A model generated the notes under the pieces. It saw only the letters and a list, made by a program, of their open reading frames with translations. It was not told the origin of the DNA and did not search any database. DNA of 64,000 nucleotides from contig NZ_FOVU01000013.1 of NCBI RefSeq assembly GCF_900115265.1, forward strand, positions 62,001-126,000, read 5' to 3'. This DNA comes from Bradyrhizobium sp. Ghvi. GTDB lineage: Bacteria; Pseudomonadota; Alphaproteobacteria; Rhizobiales; Xanthobacteraceae. Numbering within the stretch: position 1 is the stretch's first letter; each line of letters starts with the position of its first letter. The translations under genes and the position numbers were made by a program. Below, piece after piece: positions 58,633 to 64,000 of this stretch.

Positions 58633-61600
58633 GGGGTGCGGTTGGAAGGAGGTCGAGATAGTCCGTGTCGCCGAGTGCGGCAAGATGATTGATGGTGTCA
58701 GCCACGTAAGCGGCCGTCTCGGGAGACCGTGTGGAAAGTCCGTTCTGCATGATAGTCCGCAGAGCGGGCTTTTGCCCAAGATACGTCCAACGGTCGAAAT
58801 GCTGGTTTTTGACCAGAACGGACAGGACTTCTGCTGAGCGATCTGGACGTTCCGCGGAGATCTTGGCCAGCCGATCGATGACGCTAAAGCCGTCGCTCGG
58901 CGCGAATCCCGCCTCGGAAATGGCGACGGCTTGATCCATGAGCCACTCGCTGTCGATGCCTTTTCGCATAAAAAATTGTCCGAGGGTGCCGATCTCTTCC
59001 CGGAACGGCTCGGGGTCAGAAGCCGCCTTTGCGGCGGACACGCGCCGTTCCCAATACGTCAACGCGCGCGTGTGGCGACCGGCCGGAAGGCGATCGGCGG
59101 GCTGTTCAAGCTGGATACCCAAGAACCACATCGCGTGTTGGCGCGTCCGGAGCGGTGCGCGCGCCCAGAACAGCTCAAAAACATCATCGGAAAGAGCTTC
59201 GGCAATATAAAGAATGACCATGTATTCCGCAAAGCGGTCGTCAACGTGCTGCGGGTCCCGCTCGCTCGAATTCTGACCGAGCCGCTCGATCTCGACGATG
59301 ACGCAATCGCGCAGATCTTCAGCTAGTTCGTTGATGGGGCCACGGTCGGCGCTCAGATGAGATAGCCAGCTCGCGTCACGGAGCACTGGGTCGTCGTTTG
59401 GAAACAGGGCGCTGAGGTGGGCGCGAAGCCAGCTCTCACCAAAAAAATAAAACCAGGTGAGATAACGGCCAATAACAGCGCGCGGTATGCGGCCATTTGG
59501 CGTTCGATCGGCCAACTCGGCCTCGAAAAGCCGAGCGATGTCGGGCCGCTTGGCGAGGGCCTCCCGCGGCGACTGTCCGATGGCGCTGTTGTCATCTTTG
59601 CTCAGCCAAAAGAGATAGAGGATGGCAAGCTCCACCGCCGTACCGCGCATCGTTGCCTGAGCGCCAAAATGCGGAAAATTGCGATAGCTCTCTTCGAAAT
59701 TGTCAGTGTCGGGATCACGAGGCGCTGCCTGGTTGATGGCGAGGATCAATGCCTGAATGGCGGGTGAGTGTGCAAAGGATAGGCCTTCGGCACCTTCTCT
59801 CAGACCGTGCGCGAGCAGCTCGGCAGCGGCCTTGCGGCTCCACGACCAATCGGGGTCGTCACCCTCAAGATCGCTTGGCGTTGTGGGGGACGATCGTTCC
59901 AACACGACCCGAATGAGCGCCAGCGCGCCATCCCAATCGAGCTTGTTCTTGTTGATGGCGGCATTCACCAGTCCCTGAAGGATGTTTCGGACGTAGATCG
60001 CCGGGAGCCCTGCGAACGCGATAGCGCTACCCGAATAAGCCGCAGGATTGCCAAAGGCTGCGCCACGCAGATCTTGCGCCAAGGCGGTTGCCGTCGCGCG
60101 CGTATCTGTAGTGGACGGACGCCACGTGGTAAGGAAGGCGACGATGTCCTCAACCTGCGCGTTGGCGAGATCGGGCGTCGTGGCGGGGCGCTGCGGCTCT
60201 TCAAAGATACGGTTGCGCCAAGCCTCGGGGTCACCGAGCGCATCGAGGACACGCCGTCTTTCCGCAGGCAGAACCGCGCGCCATGACCACAACAATTCCC
60301 GGATGACGGAAGTCTCAAAGGACGCGACCTCGTCCGCAGAGGGGAGTCTCTTCTCGTGCTCTTCAAACCTTTGCTTCCATCTTTCCCGGAGTTGGCCGGG
60401 AACGGCGTCGACGTAGGTGAGGATTTGCTGCTGTGTGGGCGCAGGCAGCGACGGGAACCATGCCAGAGCTAGTTCGGCATATTCCTTTCGGCACCACGAA
60501 CCTTCGATCAATGCGTGGTCCGTGAGCAGGGATTGAGCCTGGACCGGATCGCCAGCCGGGTTGAGGGAAAGAATATGCAATGCAATCCGGACGAATATTT
60601 TGGGAGAATGACTGCGGATCGTTGCAATGAGCCTCCCGATACAAGACGGATCAGCCGCGAGCGCGAGCTTGGCTGCATCAACAATCTCACCCACGAGCGC
60701 GTCGAGGACATCGTGCTTTATTCCGTGTTCCGATATCTCGCCGGACAGATAGTAGGTGTAGTCGTGCGGTGGATCGTCTGTGATGCGACGGCTGACCCGA
60801 ACGGCCTGATCCAAAAGGTCGCAGAGAAGGTCGACCGTTTGCGGCCCGGCGACGGGCGCCAAGGCTTTCACCGCTCCAGGCAAAAAATGCTCGTACATAT
60901 GGCGACCAAAGAGGGTGGCCGGTCGGCCATCCTCTTCGAACACCCTGAAGAGGGAACGCGTGACGCGCAACGCCGCATCGATTTGGTGGTCTGCGGCGAG
61001 ATTGCGCAGCAGCCGGTGTGGCCCGTCGCCCATGACGATGAAACGACCACCGCCGCTGAGCCACGCCTCAGTCAGATCGACTAACGGCACGGCCTCGTCG
61101 GCCGGAAGGGCGGCGAGTATGTCCATGCCGCTTTGGAGCACTTGCGGATGCTTCGATGTACTGACGGCACACAAGGCCTCGGCGACCAAACGTCTCGCGG
61201 TGGGATCGTCCGAACTTGCCATGCGCTGCAAGTACCGTCCCGCGGGCCAACGACTAAGCGGTACGCTATCAGTTGTGCCGTCTTCCAATTCCGATGACGG
61301 AGCCGCCAGAAGGTTCAGGCGGGCGAGGTGCGGAAGCCAGGTGGGTGATTGCAATCGATTAAAAAAATGCCAAAGCAACGGCAGCGCAGCAGGGATCTCT
61401 TTCGAAAAGTCCTTGGCTGCCTTGGCGGAGTTCGGCGCCGCGACCAATTCTTCTATGCGCTTCATGAAGGCCGCATATCGACCCTGAAGGGCAATCATTA
61501 GGCCGCGCATAACGGTATCAAGGGGAATTTGCCAGTCCTGCCGGAAGCTCTCATCAACCGCAAGCGCGCCATAAAATGTACGGCCGTGAGCCTTGCCATG

Positions 61601-62038
61601 CGCGCCGGTCAATTTCTTCCAGGCGCGCGCAATGTCGCCGTCCGGCGCAAGACCAAGGCGCTTCACGATGGCGTCGATTTGCTCGGCATGACTTAATCGC
61701 GGCGCAAGCGCCTTCGCGATTGCATCGTCGATTTGGACCTTGGAAAAGCCAAGAGCATCAAGTTGGCTCCTTGTTTCCTCGAGTTTCGCGAGAGCTTCGG
61801 GCGAAGGCGTCAATGTTGCCTCCATCGGTGCGGCGAGCGTTTGTCGCACGATGGATTCCAGTTCACGCAAGGCATGGCCGGCTATCGGACTCGACACGCG
61901 GAGCCCGCAGTCACCCGCGGCCAGCCGGCAGAAATCCACGTAGCGATCGGCGATTTGCGAACCAAGAAGCCGCCGGATTAGGTCTGTGGTGTTACGCTGC
62001 TCGAGCGAAAGATCAAACGGCTTTGTTGGCTCTTCCAT
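58625..62038 (-). CDS. Large alpha-helical protein of unknown function (1137 residues)
   Basis: A protein of 1137 residues with no signal peptide or membrane segment. It is predicted almost entirely helical, with HEAT/TPR-like stretches such as ALRVTRSLFRVFEEDGRPAT, LDALVGEIVDAAKLALAADP and AYVADTINHLAALGDTDYLD. No Walker motifs, nuclease or TIR motif are visible. Its look resembles the C-terminal sensor halves of STAND-type defence proteins but without the NTPase. It is the first large gene past the tRNA fragments and precedes a small membrane gene and a HEPN-like gene. The function is unknown. Confidence 0.6.
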   Translation of the reverse strand: MEEPTKPFDLSLEQRNTTDLIRRLLGSQIADRYVDFCRLAAGDCGLRVSSPIAGHALRELESIVRQTLAAPMEATLTPSPEALAKLEETRSQLDALGFSKVQIDDAIAKALAPRLSHAEQIDAIVKRLGLAPDGDIARAWKKLTGAHGKAHGRTFYGALAVDESFRQDWQIPLDTVMRGLMIALQGRYAAFMKRIEELVAAPNSAKAAKDFSKEIPAALPLLWHFFNRLQSPTWLPHLARLNLLAAPSSELEDGTTDSVPLSRWPAGRYLQRMASSDDPTARRLVAEALCAVSTSKHPQVLQSGMDILAALPADEAVPLVDLTEAWLSGGGRFIVMGDGPHRLLRNLAADHQIDAALRVTRSLFRVFEEDGRPATLFGRHMYEHFLPGAVKALAPVAGPQTVDLLCDLLDQAVRVSRRITDDPPHDYTYYLSGEISEHGIKHDVLDALVGEIVDAAKLALAADPSCIGRLIATIRSHSPKIFVRIALHILSLNPAGDPVQAQSLLTDHALIEGSWCRKEYAELALAWFPSLPAPTQQQILTYVDAVPGQLRERWKQRFEEHEKRLPSADEVASFETSVIRELLWSWRAVLPAERRRVLDALGDPEAWRNRIFEEPQRPATTPDLANAQVEDIVAFLTTWRPSTTDTRATATALAQDLRGAAFGNPAAYSGSAIAFAGLPAIYVRNILQGLVNAAINKNKLDWDGALALIRVVLERSSPTTPSDLEGDDPDWSWSRKAAAELLAHGLREGAEGLSFAHSPAIQALILAINQAAPRDPDTDNFEESYRNFPHFGAQATMRGTAVELAILYLFWLSKDDNSAIGQSPREALAKRPDIARLFEAELADRTPNGRIPRAVIGRYLTWFYFFGESWLRAHLSALFPNDDPVLRDASWLSHLSADRGPINELAEDLRDCVIVEIERLGQNSSERDPQHVDDRFAEYMVILYIAEALSDDVFELFWARAPLRTRQHAMWFLGIQLEQPADRLPAGRHTRALTYWERRVSAAKAASDPEPFREEIGTLGQFFMRKGIDSEWLMDQAVAISEAGFAPSDGFSVIDRLAKISAERPDRSAEVLSVLVKNQHFDRWTYLGQKPALRTIMQNGLSTRSPETAAYVADTINHLAALGDTDYLDLLPTAPLT

Positions 62039-62130
62039 CAACGTCTCAATAACATGGTCTCAAGTTCACGCTGGCTGTCCACAATGAGCGTGCATGAAAG
62101 GCTCGGCCCGGCAATCGCAATAAGAGAGCC

Positions 62131-62538
62131 TCACTGTGGATAGGACTGCTCGAGCTCCTGCCTTTCCTGCAAGGTCAGGGTCTTTGGATCGCGGTTCTGA
62201 TATTTCTGTACGATAGCTTGATTGACGATTTCCTTGCTCCGGCGCTGGTAATCCACAGGATCGTACCGTTTTCCAGAGCGCAGCATGATAATGAGGTCGT
62301 CAATTTTCTTTTGCACCTCTACCAGTCTTTCCAGGTTCTGGTTCGGCCCTTGCGTGCGCTGGTAGAGCATCAATCCCAGGAGGATCGTGGAGATCGTCGC
62401 GCCGCTCCACGCCGCAATCTTTTCAAAGGATTGCGATATCAAGACCCACAACGCTCCCGAAGTCAGGACGGTTAGTACGAGGATAACGATCTCAATTTGC
62501 CGATTTTGGCGCGCTGTCCTAGAAATAGCCTGCCGCAT
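62131..62538 (-). CDS. Small two-helix membrane protein (possibly SLATT-like)
   Basis: A 135-residue protein. Helix 1 is IEIVILVLTVLTSGALWVLI and helix 2 is AWSGATISTILLGLMLYQ, then a coiled coil LERLVEVQKKIDDLIIML and a charged tail. Two helices plus a cytoplasmic coiled coil is the layout of SLATT-type membrane effectors in antiphage systems, but no SLATT motif can be confirmed by eye. It is 92 bases upstream of the large helical gene on the same strand, so the two may share an operon. Confidence 0.55.
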   Translation of the reverse strand: MRQAISRTARQNRQIEIVILVLTVLTSGALWVLISQSFEKIAAWSGATISTILLGLMLYQRTQGPNQNLERLVEVQKKIDDLIIMLRSGKRYDPVDYQRRSKEIVNQAIVQKYQNRDPKTLTLQERQELEQSYPQ

Positions 62539-62664
62539 ATCGCGACTCCAAGGTCATAGAGTTGATCGCTTCCTCACGGGTAGGCGCAAAGTTATTGTCT
62601 ACGGTCACGGATCAGCTCCCTGTCAGGCCGTCACGATCTCTTGCACGTGTGCTCTATTTTTTTG

Positions 62665-63258
62665 CTAGTTTTGCGAAGGCAGCCACGCGCTCGGCACTTT
62701 CCCGGCTCTTGGTGCCATCGTTCTCGATGATATATAGTTGCACGGTGGGCGCCCCTCCCGCGCGTCTCGCTCGACGAAAGCGTTGGCATAGACGTAGGCA
62801 TTCATGCCGATGGCGACGGAATGAATCTCGCATACGGTATCGTCCGCGTTCAGGGTCGTTACGCGGGTGCTCCAGATGATTTTGTTGATGATCTCACTAG
62901 CGATCGGCACGAGCGCATCGCACAGTGGCAGTGTTCGCTGCTCGGAAAATTCATAGCGGATCTTGACGCCTTCCGCGTGCCATTCGTTCGACCAGGCGAT
63001 GAGGTCGTCAGCATTGGGTGTTTCAAGCTTCAAGCCATTGGCTTTTGCCGCCGCATAGAGCTGTTGAGGTCGTGGCCGAATGACTTCCCCTTCAAATGCC
63101 TTTTCGGTGAACCCGCGCGCAATTAGAAAAGCCTTCAGCGCGAGTTCGATTGCGTGAAAAGTGATGATGTAGTTCCCGGTTCGACTAGAGGCGAATTTGT
63201 CTTTGAGCAGCAAGCGGGCATCGGCGAGGAGTTCACTGCTTCCGATTTTGTAAGCCAT
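62665..63258 (-). CDS. HEPN-like domain protein
   Basis: A 197-residue protein. SSELLADARLLLKDKF, TGNYIITFHAIELALKAFLI, QQLYAAAKANGLKL and VKIRYEFSEQ follow the HEPN-like helix pattern (a HAIELALKAFL core helix and a final RY). The RNase RxxxxH motif is not evident, so it may be inactive or a sensor. The ATG at 63258 with AGGGG seven bases upstream is preferred over an ATG at 63345 with no ribosome site. It lies in the accessory segment between the membrane gene and the dnaE2 remnant. Confidence 0.55.
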   Translation of the reverse strand: MAYKIGSSELLADARLLLKDKFASSRTGNYIITFHAIELALKAFLIARGFTEKAFEGEVIRPRPQQLYAAAKANGLKLETPNADDLIAWSNEWHAEGVKIRYEFSEQRTLPLCDALVPIASEIINKIIWSTRVTTLNADDTVCEIHSVAIGMNAYVYANAFVERDAREGRPPCNYISSRTMAPRAGKVPSAWLPSQN

Positions 63259-63461
63259 GGCCAGCCCCTGTCCGGTCGGGTCATCGAGGCCGATCGGCGT
63301 CAAACGGGTGGCGGACGACGCCGTAGCTCGGAAGGCAGTTGTCATGAGAGCGACGCTTAACTCCTGGTTTACCTATAGAGATGAGGCGCAAAGGCGGAAG
63401 TTTCCAGTCACGCGGGAACAAATAAATAGGTCAATGATTTCAACGGCCAAGCGAAGGCCCG

Positions 63462-63714
63462 TACCCGTTGGAAAAGGTGCTGGGCAAGACGATTGGCGTC
63501 CCGCTTTTTCAGGAGCAGCGATGCGGGTCGCGATCGAGTGCGCCGGCTTCGCGCCCGGCGAGGCCGATCTTCCGCAAGTCGATGGCGACCTTCAAGCACA
63601 CCGGCGGCGTTTCGTCCTTCAAGGCCGAGCTCGTCGACGGCATCCTGGACGGGGCCTTTCAGTTCATTCGAGTCGGCATGACGGCCTATGACAAGCGCCT
63701 CGCCGGTCAGTAGA
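63462..63714 (+). pseudogene. dnaE2: Frameshifted fragment of error-prone DNA polymerase dnaE2
   Basis: Three frames give one polymerase stretch: YPLEKVLGKTIGVPLFQEQ, then MRVAIECAGFAPGEAD after a one-base loss, then RKSMATFKHTGGVSSFK after another one-base change. This is the conserved DnaE2 region (GVPLFQEQ, KSMATFKHTGGVS). The frame then continues to an unrelated-looking end RVGMTAYDKRLAGQ and a TAG at 63712. The rest of the polymerase is missing on both sides. It is a relic of a dnaE2 gene. Confidence 0.75.
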
Positions 63715-63815
63715 AGCTCCCGAGCGCGATCCGAAAGACTACGGCCCTGTTCTGGTCTAGACGAGCGGAGCTTTCGCCATCAAGTTAGGAGCGGCCGAAT
63801 CTAGAATCGCAAACA

Positions 63816-64000
63816 ATGGCATACGACTTTCAACAATTGTCGCCGCACGACCTTGAAACGCTCGTCAGAGATCTTCTCCAGGCCGAGTGGGGCGTTGTCT
63901 TAGAGAGCTTCAAGACAGGCCGCGACGGCGGCGTTGACCTGCGCTTTGGTCGTGGGACCCACAACGTGGTGGTCCAGGTCAAGCACTATGTAAAGACCGG
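63816..64000 (+). CDS. Mrr-like restriction endonuclease domain protein, N-terminal part
   Basis: The first 61 residues are present. LSPHDLETLVRDLLQAEWG and FKTGRDGGVDLRFGRG, then VVVQVKHYVKTG, show the D-G-x-D and QxK parts of a PD-(D/E)XK nuclease of the Mrr type. The start MAYDFQQLSPHDLETLVRDL is typical of nSTAND- or Mrr-type defence proteins in which the nuclease is followed by an NTPase. The gene runs off the end of the window, so the rest is unseen. Confidence 0.7.
   Translation, partial: MAYDFQQLSPHDLETLVRDLLQAEWGVVLESFKTGRDGGVDLRFGRGTHNVVVQVKHYVKT

Overview
The window reads as about 64 kb of a high-GC alphaproteobacterial chromosome, most likely Bradyrhizobium or a close relative. 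This is inferred from gene content and style: several LivFGHM-type ABC transporters, many class III cyclases, CBS-BON proteins, FixK-type boxes, a bufferin operon behind a SigF-like promoter, and CoA-dependent aromatic catabolism. No rRNA, complete tRNA or CRISPR array was found.

Layout. 1-0.8 kb: the end of a branched-chain amino acid type ABC transporter operon. 1-4.8 kb: an L,D-transpeptidase, a methyltransferase, and a divergent VOC/carboxymuconolactone decarboxylase pair with a TetR-like operator between them. 4.8-7.5 kb: a four-gene bufferin (DUF2282-DUF692-DUF2063-DoxX) operon with a SigF-like ECF promoter. 7.6-12.7 kb: three different class III nucleotide cyclases and HutD. 12.8-15.8 kb: a TPR glycosyltransferase, a rhodanese and a dihaem cytochrome c. 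15.8-18.8 kb: a stress cluster of two CBS-BON proteins, Hsp20 and small membrane proteins, with two FixK-type boxes. 18.9-26 kb: hydrolases, a LysR regulator, an SDR/SDR/NTF2-like operon, a monooxygenase-like protein and a Crp/Fnr regulator. 26-36 kb: a small tyrosine-rich secreted protein, an SGNH hydrolase, a SARP-like regulator divergent from a PAP2/haloperoxidase-fold protein plus a subtilase, then a low-GC patch with four exported proteins of unknown function.

36-57.7 kb is largely catabolic. A DUF4387/AtuA/MFS operon is divergent from a GntR-FCD regulator. Next comes a probable salicylate pathway through salicylyl-CoA and gentisyl-CoA: CoA ligase, flavin monooxygenase, thioesterase, gentisate 1,2-dioxygenase, FAH-family hydrolase, AAHS transporter and IclR regulator. 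After that, a MarR regulator with a clear operator faces a ten-gene operon: flavin reductase, HpaB-type monooxygenase, cupin, a complete five-gene Liv-type ABC importer, DUF2848 and amidase. Its substrate is not known.

From 57.8 kb to the end the content changes. Two 3'-half tRNA fragments, Met/Ile-CAT on the minus strand and Glu-CTC on the plus strand, lie within 300 bp and look like attachment-site scars. Beyond them are a frameshifted relic, a 1137-residue helical protein, a small two-helix membrane protein that could be SLATT-like, a HEPN-like protein, a frameshifted dnaE2 fragment, and the start of an Mrr-like nuclease protein running off the end. This is the best candidate in the window for an undescribed, possibly defensive, accessory system.
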